Below, piece by piece: positions 52,969 through 61,562 of a stretch of 64,000 nt of DNA. Positions within the stretch are counted from its first letter, which is position 1, and each line of letters opens with the position of its first letter. The notes beneath the pieces are model-generated. The model was not told where the DNA came from and did no database searches. It was given only the letters and a program-made list of their open reading frames with translations. Source of the DNA: Candidatus Rifleibacteriota bacterium (GTDB lineage Bacteria; Muiribacteriota; Ozemobacteria; Ozemobacterales; Ozemobacteraceae); NCBI GenBank assembly GCA_015232575.1, contig JADFZL010000019.1, positions 1-64,000 of the forward strand. Reading direction: 5' to 3'. The position numbers were made by a program, and so were the translations under genes.

Positions 52969-54444
52969 ATGAAAGCTTCTCTTGAAATATCTCTCAACGA
53001 AATGCTTCTTGAGCCTTCAAAATGTTTTGTTTCTTCGTTTGGAAAGCAGCTTGGCCTGGAGGATGACTCATGCCGCACTTTATGTGGTGGAATGCTTGCA
53101 GCGGTTACGCTGATAATAAAAACCAACGCCGATAACAACCGTTACGGTTTCATAAAGATAAATCTTTCAGAAAACGGTGGAAAAGTGGAAATGAACATAC
53201 TTAACCACGGAACACCACTTCACTCTGATGACATCGGAGCACTTGGGAAGCTTTTGAACGAATTCGACTCTAAAAGCGACAAATTTGAACAGATTTCAAT
53301 TGAAAATCTTGGTCGTGACGGGCAGTCGATATCTTTTTCACTAAGCAAAGGACGAGCCTGTATTCCCGCTGCAGTCATTCAGGAAAACGAGAATAATCAC
53401 GAACTCCAGGAGGACATTCCGCCTGAACAGATTGAAATAAGACTTCTAAAACCCGGCGAGGAATCTGCCTTAAGCCGTCTGTTTTTCTTCGTTTATGAAT
53501 ACAAGTACATCAATGAATTTATTTATTATCCGGAAAAAGTCAGAACAATGGTTGCATCAGGCGACTTGATTTCAATTGTTGCATCGCTGCCCAACGGAAG
53601 ACTGGTCGGTCATGCAGCACTTAGGCGCTGGAACGCCGATCCTCCGGTCTATGAAGCATGCCTTGGTTTGATTGATCCACGCGTAAAATCACGCGGTTTC
53701 TTCGGAAAAATATTCAGTGCGCTTTTTGAAAAAGCACGTGAAATACCAATGCAGTATTGCATTCTTGATTTTGTAACAAACCACGATTACAGCCAGCGAC
53801 TTATTTCAAAATACAATTCCGTGGACATGGCAATTCTGATAGGTTGTCAGAGCCCCGAAACCCAGGCCAGACTTCACGATCTGGGAATCGGAAAAGACCC
53901 AACCGGAACAAACAGATATTCGATACTATATTCAATAATCCCAATGACCAAACTTCCATTTGGAGAGTCTGTCTCTCTTCCAAACAATCTCGGTACTGAG
54001 CTTGAATTCCTTCTGACACCACTTAACATGGAATGGACTCCTTCTCCGAGGTTTAATCCGCTTCCAAACGATGGTGATTACAAAAGTCTCAGACAAGGCT
54101 CACAGTCTTCAGTCTATTTCATGTTCGATATTCCAGGAAAAAAAGCTCTTGAAAACATGCTTAATGAATGGCGCCACCTCCTCAGAGAAGGATACAAGTA
54201 TGCTGCCGTTGATATTCCACTTGATAAACCCGGCTTCAATATCGTTCATGAAATCCTTTCAAACAATGCTTTCTTTATCTCAGGATTTATTCCCTTCAGA
54301 TATTCCGCTCGCCTTGCAATTCGCTTACAGGCAATAGCACCGTCCAGAATCGACTTCGACGAAATTAAGATCTTTTCTGAAAATGGAAAAAAACTCCTCG
54401 GAGTAATTAAAAACCTTTACGAGAATTTCTATCAGGAAAGCTGA
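52969..54444 (+). CDS. ATPase-like (RsbW-type) domain fused to GNAT acetyltransferase-like domains
   Basis: A 491-residue protein. Residues 1-130 resemble a degenerate histidine kinase/anti-sigma ATPase fold (L-C-G-G-M-L-A-A-V-T and I-L-N-H-G-T-P-L, in place of N and G boxes). About 150-320 resemble GNAT (I-R-L-L-K-P-G-E-E-S-A-L-S-R-L, G-R-L-V-G-H-A-A-L-R-R-W and P-R-V-K-S-R-G-F-F-G-K-I, which occupies the acetyl-CoA loop position). The last ~150 residues resemble the C-terminal half of 21201-22346. The ribosome site is weak. A sensory or regulatory acyltransferase is possible; this is inference. Confidence 0.65.
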   Translation: MKASLEISLNEMLLEPSKCFVSSFGKQLGLEDDSCRTLCGGMLAAVTLIIKTNADNNRYGFIKINLSENGGKVEMNILNHGTPLHSDDIGALGKLLNEFDSKSDKFEQISIENLGRDGQSISFSLSKGRACIPAAVIQENENNHELQEDIPPEQIEIRLLKPGEESALSRLFFFVYEYKYINEFIYYPEKVRTMVASGDLISIVASLPNGRLVGHAALRRWNADPPVYEACLGLIDPRVKSRGFFGKIFSALFEKAREIPMQYCILDFVTNHDYSQRLISKYNSVDMAILIGCQSPETQARLHDLGIGKDPTGTNRYSILYSIIPMTKLPFGESVSLPNNLGTELEFLLTPLNMEWTPSPRFNPLPNDGDYKSLRQGSQSSVYFMFDIPGKKALENMLNEWRHLLREGYKYAAVDIPLDKPGFNIVHEILSNNAFFISGFIPFRYSARLAIRLQAIAPSRIDFDEIKIFSENGKKLLGVIKNLYENFYQES

Positions 54445-54455
54445 ACCCAAAAAGA

Positions 54456-54520
54456 CGAGACAAGAAAAGACAAGAAAAGATTTTTGTCCACAGATTATGC
54501 AGATTTTCAAGATCCAAGAT
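54456..54520. repeat. Dispersed purine-tract plus CAGATTATGCAGATT repeat
   Basis: GACAAGAAAAGACAAGAAAA followed by CCACAGATTATGCAGATTTT and a CAAGATCCAAGATT segment. The same arrangement occurs in reverse orientation at about 36905-37010, and the core at 15061. Confidence 0.6.
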
Positions 54521-54614
54521 TTTAGAAGGGTTTTCGAGGTTGGATATTTGAGGGATTTTTGTGATTTCGGATTTAGATTCGAGATTCGCGAGGATTCAGA
54601 GTTGTCAATGTTTT

Positions 54615-54683
54615 CGCTGTCATTTAGACCGAAGGGAGAAATCCCGCATTTACTGAGATCTCTCACATTCGCTCGAGATGACA
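54615..54683. repeat. Dispersed inverted-repeat element, copy 4
   Basis: The B-type arm TGTCATTTAGACCGAAGGGA comes first, then an inner GAGATCTCTC and the A-type arm ATTCGCTCGAGATGACAG. The orientation is opposite to that at 15138. It is within the 345-base gap 54445-54789, in which no gene is seen. Confidence 0.75.
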
Positions 54684-54789
54684 GTGAACAAATAACTTCC
54701 ACATCAAAAGACGGTTCCACCCATGTATGCTGAAAACGCCGGCATCACGAAATATGCGTATCAAGAAGTCTGGGATTAGAGAATGCTGC

Positions 54790-55770
54790 TCAGTGAAAAA
54801 ATGAAACTGCACCTTCGTGCAACATGGTTTGATCTATTCCTTCGAGCATCTCTTCGAGAGTTACCGGTCTGAATGCTCTGCACGAAGATACAAGATAAGC
54901 CTGATTTGAAAAAACTAATTTTAAAATGTTCTCGCAGGCCGCTGATTCAAAAGATTTTGTTGTAACAAGAAGTGCCTTGAGTCCAACAGTTTGTACTTTC
55001 TGATGTTTTTCTCCATACAAGCCAGCTTCAATCGTCTCAGAAGCCAAATACGGCTTTTCAGAAATTATTTTAGATATAATGTTATCTGATAGTGAGAGCA
55101 ATCTAATTGAATTTTCATTCGAAAACATCGAAAAACCGTGTACAGGAGCTCCGCCAGTAAAAAAAACAGCATCAAGACTTCCGGATTTTAACGAATTAAG
55201 AGCAGCCGACAAATTCAAGTCAAAGGATTGATAATCGTTCTCTCTGATTCCAAGATGGTTCAGAATTGTTTTGGCATTTTCAGTTGTACCACTGCCATCT
55301 TCACCAGTTGAAATACGCTTTCCCTTAAGTTCGATCGGAGAAGAAATCGGAGAATCTGCTGGTACAACAAGATGAACCGTTTCAGAATAGAGCGAGGCAA
55401 GTACACGCAGATCCGGAAACGCCTTCCCTACAAACTTTCCCTTTCCGAAATAAGCGTTGTAAGCAACATCACTTTGAATAAAAGCAAGCGATAATTCACC
55501 GCTTCTAAGCAACTCAAGATTTTCTACAGCTCCTTTTGTAGGTTCAGCTACAATCAGGAAATCAGTATTGCGCGAATTATAAAGTGATGCAATCGCTAAA
55601 CCAAGAGAATAATAAACCCCATTTAATCTTCCCGTTCCTATATTACAAATTTTTTTCCCGGAAATTTTCTTTTGAAATGACTCTGAATATGCAGCTTTTT
55701 TAGAACACAAGCACATCAATAATACAAAAAACAATATATGATAATTTTTATTCAAAAACCTTTTTTTCAA
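54790..55770 (-). CDS. TAXI-family TRAP transporter solute-binding protein
   Basis: A 326-residue protein with a TTG start at 55768-55770 and a signal peptide ending near K-A-A-Y-S. The TAXI signature is clear: I-G-T-G-R-L-N-G-V-Y-Y-S-L-G, then G-A-V-E-N-L-E-L-L-R-S-G-E-L-S-L-A-F-I-Q-S-D-V-A-Y, L-K-G-K-R-I-S-T-G-E-D-G-S-G-T and D-A-V-F-F-T-G-G-A-P. These proteins deliver organic acids or amino acids to TRAP permeases. No DctQM-type permease gene is adjacent, so this is an orphan binding protein in this window. Confidence 0.85.
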   Translation of the reverse strand: MKKRFLNKNYHILFFVLLMCLCSKKAAYSESFQKKISGKKICNIGTGRLNGVYYSLGLAIASLYNSRNTDFLIVAEPTKGAVENLELLRSGELSLAFIQSDVAYNAYFGKGKFVGKAFPDLRVLASLYSETVHLVVPADSPISSPIELKGKRISTGEDGSGTTENAKTILNHLGIRENDYQSFDLNLSAALNSLKSGSLDAVFFTGGAPVHGFSMFSNENSIRLLSLSDNIISKIISEKPYLASETIEAGLYGEKHQKVQTVGLKALLVTTKSFESAACENILKLVFSNQAYLVSSCRAFRPVTLEEMLEGIDQTMLHEGAVSFFH

Positions 55771-55816
55771 AAAGCTCTCTCAACTTTGGCAGCGTGAATA
55801 TACTTTTCCCTTTTAG

Positions 55817-55850
55817 AAATCCGTGCAATTCCGTGTATTCCGTGGTTAAA
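55817..55850. repeat. Reverse copy of the CCACGGAATACACGGAATT-type repeat
   Basis: The strand given reads CCGTGCAATTCCGTGTATTC then CGTGG, the reverse complement type of the core found twice at 24962-25106. It lies in the leader of the TAXI gene's downstream/upstream gap. Confidence 0.5.
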
Positions 55851-55892
55851 AATCAGTTTCATTTCGCTTATCAGTTAAACGTTCGCACTAAC

Positions 55893-56234
55893 TCAACTTT
55901 TAAAAATAAAATAAACTGCACCCAGAAGACAGAATCCTGCGTATAAGAATTCAATTCTGAAGGGCTGCTTCATATAGTATAGTGAAAATGGAACAAACAC
56001 TGAAAGAGTAATGACCTCCTGCAGTATTTTGAGCTGAGCCAGATCCATCTTTGTGTAACCAATTCTGTTTGCAGGAACCTGCAGGAGATATTCAAATAAT
56101 GCAATTCCCCAGCTTGCAAGCGCTGCAACATACCAGGCTTTGTGGTTCAGATTTTTAAGATGCGAATACCATGCAAAAGTCATAAAAACATTTGAAAGCA
56201 CAAGAAGAAAAACAGTTTTAACTATTACTCCCAC
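55893..56234 (-). CDS. DMT-type small membrane protein (DUF486)
   Basis: A 113-residue, four-helix membrane protein starting with GTG behind TGAGGTGCAGTA. F-M-T-F-A-W-Y-S-H-L-K and A-S-W-G-I-A-L-F-E-Y-L-L-Q-V-P-A-N-R-I-G, followed by L-A-Q-L-K-I-L-Q-E-V-I-T-L, are the hallmark of the DUF486 family of drug/metabolite-transporter-like proteins. Substrate is unknown. It is oriented with the TAXI gene. Confidence 0.85.
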   Translation of the reverse strand: MGVIVKTVFLLVLSNVFMTFAWYSHLKNLNHKAWYVAALASWGIALFEYLLQVPANRIGYTKMDLAQLKILQEVITLSVFVPFSLYYMKQPFRIEFLYAGFCLLGAVYFIFKS

Positions 56235-56417
56235 TACTGCACCTCAATCATAAAATGCATCAGACCTCATTCAATCCTAAGGCAGCAATAATAACACATT
56301 TTCATCAATAATACCATACATCGGATCTTCCAAAAACCCTTCACCCCGCCGGGTGGTTCTTCTTCGCTTCCACAAACAACCTCCAAGGTCGTTCGGAATA
56401 CCCCTAGTGTATACAAA

Positions 56418-56737
56418 TTGATGGCCCGAATAAAAGGCATATCCGACTCTGGCAAAATAAACTTTTGCAAACCGTCGATAATAATATGTGTAATCAAAAA
56501 AATACTTATACTTCCCAGTCGTTATTTCGATTGTTGCAATGCTGGATTATATGATAACAGAGGAATTGAGCAACACTTTGGAGAAAATCAGGAAAAGTTC
56601 ATTCGGTAGCCATTAGCGACCTATCCAGCCTGGATCCAACAGAAGTAAAAAACAACGGTAAAGTTTGTTGGGTAGAAATACCCAAGGCGCAAGATGATAT
56701 TTCAACAGATGGTGGCTTTTTCGATCTGCCTGCCTAG
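56418..56737 (+). pseudogene. Possible gene remnant with a frameshift
   Basis: Two plus-strand frames join near 56595. The first gives G-L-Y-D-N-R-G-I-E-Q-H-F-G-E-N-Q-E-K; the second continues V-H-S-V-A-I-S-D-L-S-S-L-D-P-T-E-V then W-V-E-I-P-K-A-Q-D-D-I-S and ends F-F-D-L-P-A at 56737. The second frame reads like a true protein tail but has no start codon. It overlaps the TamB-like stop by a few bases. No family is recognised. The rest of 56235-56733 shows no gene. Confidence 0.3.
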
Positions 56738-59700
56738 AAACTCCATTCGTACTTTAGCCCCAAACGTATTTCATTGCCTGGCTTTTTCATTTCCAGGTCC
56801 ACTGTTAAGCCTTTCGGCAATTTATATTCAATGAAAAACGTTTTTGGGGAATCATCCTGTGCAAGGGTTCCTTCGTATGCGAGAAAAATATTGTTGCCGA
56901 CGTATTTCCCAATATGGACGAACGAACGACTTACTCCTTTTGTCCGATCAAACAAGGAACCGACATAGAGTTCATCAAGGCTTAAGACATTCGAGAGACT
57001 TGAACTTAAAAGACCTGATAGATACGTATTTTTCAACCCATCCACGATTTCCTTTTCAAAAAGGGCTTTCGGATCAGCCCTCAGTGCATCCTGTTTGTTC
57101 ATTCCAAAAGTCAGCAGTGCAATGATATCGCCTTCACTCATGGGTGGAGAAGAATAAAGTTTGGGGGTAAAAGACGACAAATTTCCCTGAAGAGTTAAAA
57201 ACACCTTTATATTCTGGATCGTGGTAGCAGATTTGAAAAAAAGGTACGGGTCGAATTTTCCATTATGTTCACGGAATTTTATTTCACCATTATCAATGGT
57301 GAATTTGCGGCGTTGAAAATATATCCAACCCCGAAGGGTCTGGCATCCGCCGCTCAAGTGAAAGGTTTTCAAATTTCCCGCCAGGGTCATTTTCCCTTTC
57401 ATCTCAGCATTTACAAAAGAATTCCTCAGCCAGAAATTTCGTGGAATTTCAATTTCAAAAGCATAATCCAGGGATTTCAAGGGCAAACTAAAAGTGGCAT
57501 TATTGGTTTTGAATAGGTTGTCGGAAATTTGAAACTTACCCTGGGGAAGGTAGATGTTTCCTCGAATTATTGGATTGTATAAGGTTCCTGAGGCACTGAA
57601 AGATGCTTTTGCTTTCTTTAACTCAAGACCTGACATGTTGAAATCGAGGTTTTCTCCGAAAATCCGGGCGGTTAACGAACCGATACCGTCACAAAAATTG
57701 ATGGCTCCATCTCCATGTAACAGCCCCTTGCCAAACATTGCCTTAACCGGAGAAAGTAAAACCACTCCACCTTTAGTGGTGAGTCCGAGTTCGACATTTC
57801 GCAAAGGTTGTTTCATGTCGGGAGACCCCAACACCGCCGCTTCCAGCTTCGCCTCTCCGGAAATGACTGGAGCCAAGGGATTCCCAAAAAATCTGATGGA
57901 TGCATGGACGCTTCCTATGGCTTTGTTAAAATATTGGGGAAAATAGTATAGAAGGTCATCCAGAGGCCCGGAAGCAACATTGACCGTGATGTCCAATACT
58001 CCTGGGTTCTCGCCTTTCGGAAAGGGGAAAAAGCCGTTCAAGATGATTTTGCTGCCGGGTAAAGAAATTACGAAAGGTTCAACTTTCCCACCCGCCTTAT
58101 TCAGTTTAACCTTCGCGGAAATCTCCGGTATCACTTTTCCCCCGTAAGATAGATTTTCAACTTTGATAGCCCCATTCAACGATAGATCTGGGTATGTTCC
58201 TGCCATTCCGCCCTTGGCCGACAGCATCCCATCTATACCCAAATTTGATTTCCTGAATACATTACCGACGAACGAGAGAGGTATTTTCGTTCCCGAAAAG
58301 GTGAAATCACAAGGACCAGCCAGTTTGCAGGACCCCACCAATTCCAATATTCCTTTGTCCATAGCCAGCGAAAAAGACTTTATGGAAAATGTTTCTTTCT
58401 GGTATTGAATCTGAATTGGGTTCTTTGCAAAAACAGCCCCATTGTTATGGCGAATTTCCATTTTTTCAAGAGAACAGAATGCTTCATCCGGCAGCTTGTA
58501 AATTGATCTTCCGCGCATTTGCACGCTACCCTCAACCATTAATTCTCCCTTTTGAAAAAAACCCGTCGCACTGTCAAAACCGGGAATGAATGCAAGGTCG
58601 GCTCTGTCGAAATGAATTGCCGCTTCATAAGGCTTTTGGCCTTGGAATCCGACCGTCCCAGTGGCGGTTACTTTGAAATCCTGGAAATCCGCCTGCGTTA
58701 ATCGTATTCCATCTGGAGTCATACCCGCATTTCCAACGAAATTTCCCACATCAACTCCGTTCATGACCCATTTCTTCCCTTGAATAAAAATAGCACCCTC
58801 TTTTTTCTCTTTTGTCCATTCGACGTTGCCGTTTAAAGAAAGGGACCCGGAAATCCTTCCTAGAACTTTCTTCACGTTTTGAATTTTCGCCAAATCGGAA
58901 TCATTCACCTCAAACTTCCCGATAAATCCTGAATGGGGGTCGTAATCCCACGATAAATTCACGTTTCCACCAAAAACCTGAAGTGGCATACGGCGGATTT
59001 CTAAACGATCACCCCTTGTGTTACCTTCAAGAAGAAAGCTCTTCAGCGTCTCAGAAGCAATTACGATGTTATTTCCGGACAAATTGAAATCAAATCGCGA
59101 CGGTAAGGCGGTGGATTTTTTTTCAATTGATCCATTCACCTCTCCAGAAACCGGGTATGTTATGAAAAGATCTTCCTTAAATTTCCTCAAAAGGGAAAGA
59201 TCAACTTTGGAAAGATTCAACTTCATGTTTCCCACAGCCTGCGTAAAAAGATTTATCGATCCGTACCCCTCGACATTCCCCCCTTCCTTTATTTTTCCTA
59301 AAAGAGAGGTTAAGGTCAACGTATCCTTCCGGATTGCCACATGGGCCTTCATAGTTGCGAATTCCTGGGTACCGATTACAAGGCTTTGTGACCATGCGTT
59401 TCCATCCAATTTGAGATTGGGAATTTTTCCCGACACGCTGCCGTCACAAGAAAGCTTCCCGTGCAACATTCGTGGGTTAAGACCAAAGAACTGCGGAGAG
59501 AAGTTTCGAATGAAAAATTTTCCCTGATTTTCTTCGAGAGACAGAATGCCTTTAAATTTAATAAAACCTCCATCAGCAAACAGAACTTGCGCATCCTCAA
59601 GCCTCCAATCTTTTCCTTTACCTTGAATTCCACCGGAAAATTCCCTGGCGGAATAGGGAAATATTCCCGGATTTTGTATCAGGAACTTGCCGCTATAATC

Positions 59701-61110
59701 TGCCCGGAGGTAGTCGGCGGCGGTAAAAGCAAGAAAGAACTCACCATTGATGAGGCCCTCAAATGGTTTTTGCACCAGCGCAGTAAGTGCGTTTCCCTGA
59801 ATTTGAAACATGTTTCCCCGGACCTCGATTTTTTTTTCCATCGAGAGGGGTAATGCCGTTGATGCGACAAGGTGAAGACGGCCAGCAAAAAGCTTGGTGG
59901 AAAGAGAGGCAAGCATTTGTCCGCGAGAATTTTCCCAGCTCAATTCGATCATTGGACAAATAAACTTCTGATGTCGAGAATCCCTTATTGTCGCAGTTCC
60001 AGAACACGTTTCCGAATAGTTTTCACGGACAATTCCCCCGCACGAAAAATTGATACGGTCCAGGGAAAAAGGCAATTTCTCTATTCCTAGTGAGGAAAAA
60101 ACTTTTTCGTCAGGGTAAATGTCGGTCCCTTCGATGGCAAAAGATCCCCCCGACCATTTTCCCTGCTCAAGGTTTCCACTGACGCTCCCATGTACAGTTC
60201 CTGAGGCTATTTTCGCATTAACTTGCAAATCCAGACCCTTTTCACCAGATTTTTGCAGATATCCCTCAAGCTTTACAGGAAGATCATGAAACAGTGTTTC
60301 AACGTCGCGGAATCGAATTATACCATGAACCTCTTTTTGTACAACATTAGTTAGGTTCGCCAAAGGGTCTTTGATTCGATCTGCCAGATTTCCTTCCCAG
60401 GACAAACTCAGATTTAATTTTCCTGACAAGGCATGAATAGCAGGCATGAATCGGAGAAAAACCAGATGAATCTTTTCCAGGTCAGAGTCGTCCCAATTCA
60501 TGGAGATTTGGGACGGACCCGATGCCAAATTTATGGTTCCCGAAGCCACCCCCTTTCCGCCAAAAGGGTTTTCCTGAAGTTTGAAATGAAAGCTCCCGGT
60601 CTTTTTCAAGTGATCTACATCAAAACTGATATTGGAAAACTTTACTTCCCCTCCCCAGAATTTAATCGTGCAAAGATCATTGGTCATCCGTTTCAGACCT
60701 GGAATGGAGATTCCGGAGTTTTCACCCGACGATTTGGGTAAAGGAGCGGTTAAATCGAAAACCAGTTCCTCTCCTGAAATCAGCTCAATTGGAATTTGAC
60801 CTTTATAAGCATTCCACAGGCTGGAGGTTTTTCCCATATTCAGAAGGGCTTTTTTTCCACTAAAGAAAGGTTTTTCTCCGGGAAGGGAAAGTGAAAAACT
60901 TGCCATTTCAACCTTTCCCGGTTTTCCAACTATTTCGGCACTGGAAAAGGTCAGAGTCATTCCAAATTGTGAAGAAATAATGCTTTTCAGTCGACCGGCA
61001 AGGAAACCCGGAATTGGAATTGTTTTATGCCAGAGGTAAAACCCAAAAAAGCCAAATCCGAGGGAAAGAAAAAGAAGAAAACCAAGGCACCCCCAAAGTT
61101 TCTTTTTCAT
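56734..61110 (-). CDS. TamB-like translocation/lipid-transfer protein
   Basis: A 1458-residue protein, within the usual TamB size range. The start follows AACAGGAGAGAAACTC. An N-terminal membrane anchor is followed by a very long beta-rich (AsmA/DUF3971-like) region. The C-terminal ~250 residues fit the TamB (DUF490) domain: F-S-A-S-G-T-L-Y-N-P-I-I-R-G, L-S-G-G-C-Q-T-L-R-G, L-Y-S-S-P-P-M-S-E-G-D-I-I-A-L-L-T-F-G and the final G-L-K-Y-E-W-S-F with terminal Phe. TamB spans the periplasm with the Omp85 protein TamA and is implicated in lipid transport and outer-membrane assembly. No TamA gene is adjacent. It is good evidence for a diderm cell. Confidence 0.8.
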   Translation of the reverse strand: MKKKLWGCLGFLLFLSLGFGFFGFYLWHKTIPIPGFLAGRLKSIISSQFGMTLTFSSAEIVGKPGKVEMASFSLSLPGEKPFFSGKKALLNMGKTSSLWNAYKGQIPIELISGEELVFDLTAPLPKSSGENSGISIPGLKRMTNDLCTIKFWGGEVKFSNISFDVDHLKKTGSFHFKLQENPFGGKGVASGTINLASGPSQISMNWDDSDLEKIHLVFLRFMPAIHALSGKLNLSLSWEGNLADRIKDPLANLTNVVQKEVHGIIRFRDVETLFHDLPVKLEGYLQKSGEKGLDLQVNAKIASGTVHGSVSGNLEQGKWSGGSFAIEGTDIYPDEKVFSSLGIEKLPFSLDRINFSCGGIVRENYSETCSGTATIRDSRHQKFICPMIELSWENSRGQMLASLSTKLFAGRLHLVASTALPLSMEKKIEVRGNMFQIQGNALTALVQKPFEGLINGEFFLAFTAADYLRADYSGKFLIQNPGIFPYSAREFSGGIQGKGKDWRLEDAQVLFADGGFIKFKGILSLEENQGKFFIRNFSPQFFGLNPRMLHGKLSCDGSVSGKIPNLKLDGNAWSQSLVIGTQEFATMKAHVAIRKDTLTLTSLLGKIKEGGNVEGYGSINLFTQAVGNMKLNLSKVDLSLLRKFKEDLFITYPVSGEVNGSIEKKSTALPSRFDFNLSGNNIVIASETLKSFLLEGNTRGDRLEIRRMPLQVFGGNVNLSWDYDPHSGFIGKFEVNDSDLAKIQNVKKVLGRISGSLSLNGNVEWTKEKKEGAIFIQGKKWVMNGVDVGNFVGNAGMTPDGIRLTQADFQDFKVTATGTVGFQGQKPYEAAIHFDRADLAFIPGFDSATGFFQKGELMVEGSVQMRGRSIYKLPDEAFCSLEKMEIRHNNGAVFAKNPIQIQYQKETFSIKSFSLAMDKGILELVGSCKLAGPCDFTFSGTKIPLSFVGNVFRKSNLGIDGMLSAKGGMAGTYPDLSLNGAIKVENLSYGGKVIPEISAKVKLNKAGGKVEPFVISLPGSKIILNGFFPFPKGENPGVLDITVNVASGPLDDLLYYFPQYFNKAIGSVHASIRFFGNPLAPVISGEAKLEAAVLGSPDMKQPLRNVELGLTTKGGVVLLSPVKAMFGKGLLHGDGAINFCDGIGSLTARIFGENLDFNMSGLELKKAKASFSASGTLYNPIIRGNIYLPQGKFQISDNLFKTNNATFSLPLKSLDYAFEIEIPRNFWLRNSFVNAEMKGKMTLAGNLKTFHLSGGCQTLRGWIYFQRRKFTIDNGEIKFREHNGKFDPYLFFKSATTIQNIKVFLTLQGNLSSFTPKLYSSPPMSEGDIIALLTFGMNKQDALRADPKALFEKEIVDGLKNTYLSGLLSSSLSNVLSLDELYVGSLFDRTKGVSRSFVHIGKYVGNNIFLAYEGTLAQDDSPKTFFIEYKLPKGLTVDLEMKKPGNEIRLGLKYEWSF

Positions 61111-61562
61111 GAGTTTCTCTCCTGTTTCGCTTTTCCACTTGCAAAATCAATGCGCTGACCTTGCCACCTAAACATGTGGAACAGATGAGCGAGACGAACA
61201 AGAGCCGCAAAAATTCATGAGAATGGACCAAGGAGAAAATTGGCAGAAAAAGCATTTCTTCTGTTCCTCCTTATTCACCCCATTCCCCTTACTCTTTTGG
61301 GATTTAGTATTATTTGATAATTTTTTTCTATTTTGTGTATACTACCAAAATACGAATAATGTGGTAAATCCGTAGGTCCCACCAAAAAAATGGTTAAAAC
61401 CAATCATTCATTAATCAGGGGAAAAAAAAATAAAAGTTATCGCTGGACATCACTGATTTTTTGGTTTTACTCTGTATTATTTCGTCAATTTGATGTATTA
61501 TTGTTTATTATCATCTAAAAAGTAATCTGAATGCTCGCAGACAAATTAAAAGGGTAAAATAA
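61111..61562. other. Divergent intergenic region
   Basis: About 450 bases between the TamB-like and M23 peptidase genes, with no gene seen. It holds the TamB ribosome site, a promoter-like pair annotated at 61314, and A+T-rich DNA before the M23 start. Confidence 0.5.
61314..61343 (+). promoter_or_regulatory. Possible sigma-70 promoter for the M23 peptidase gene
   Basis: TTGATA at 61314-61319 and TATACT at 61338-61343 are separated by 18 bases. The distance to the ATG at 61563 would give a long leader of about 210 bases, so the assignment is tentative. Confidence 0.35.

Noticed and set aside
56267..56497. A 76-residue minus-strand reading frame
   Set aside because: No ribosome site, composition unlike a protein, and Cys/Met-rich ending; treated as noise.
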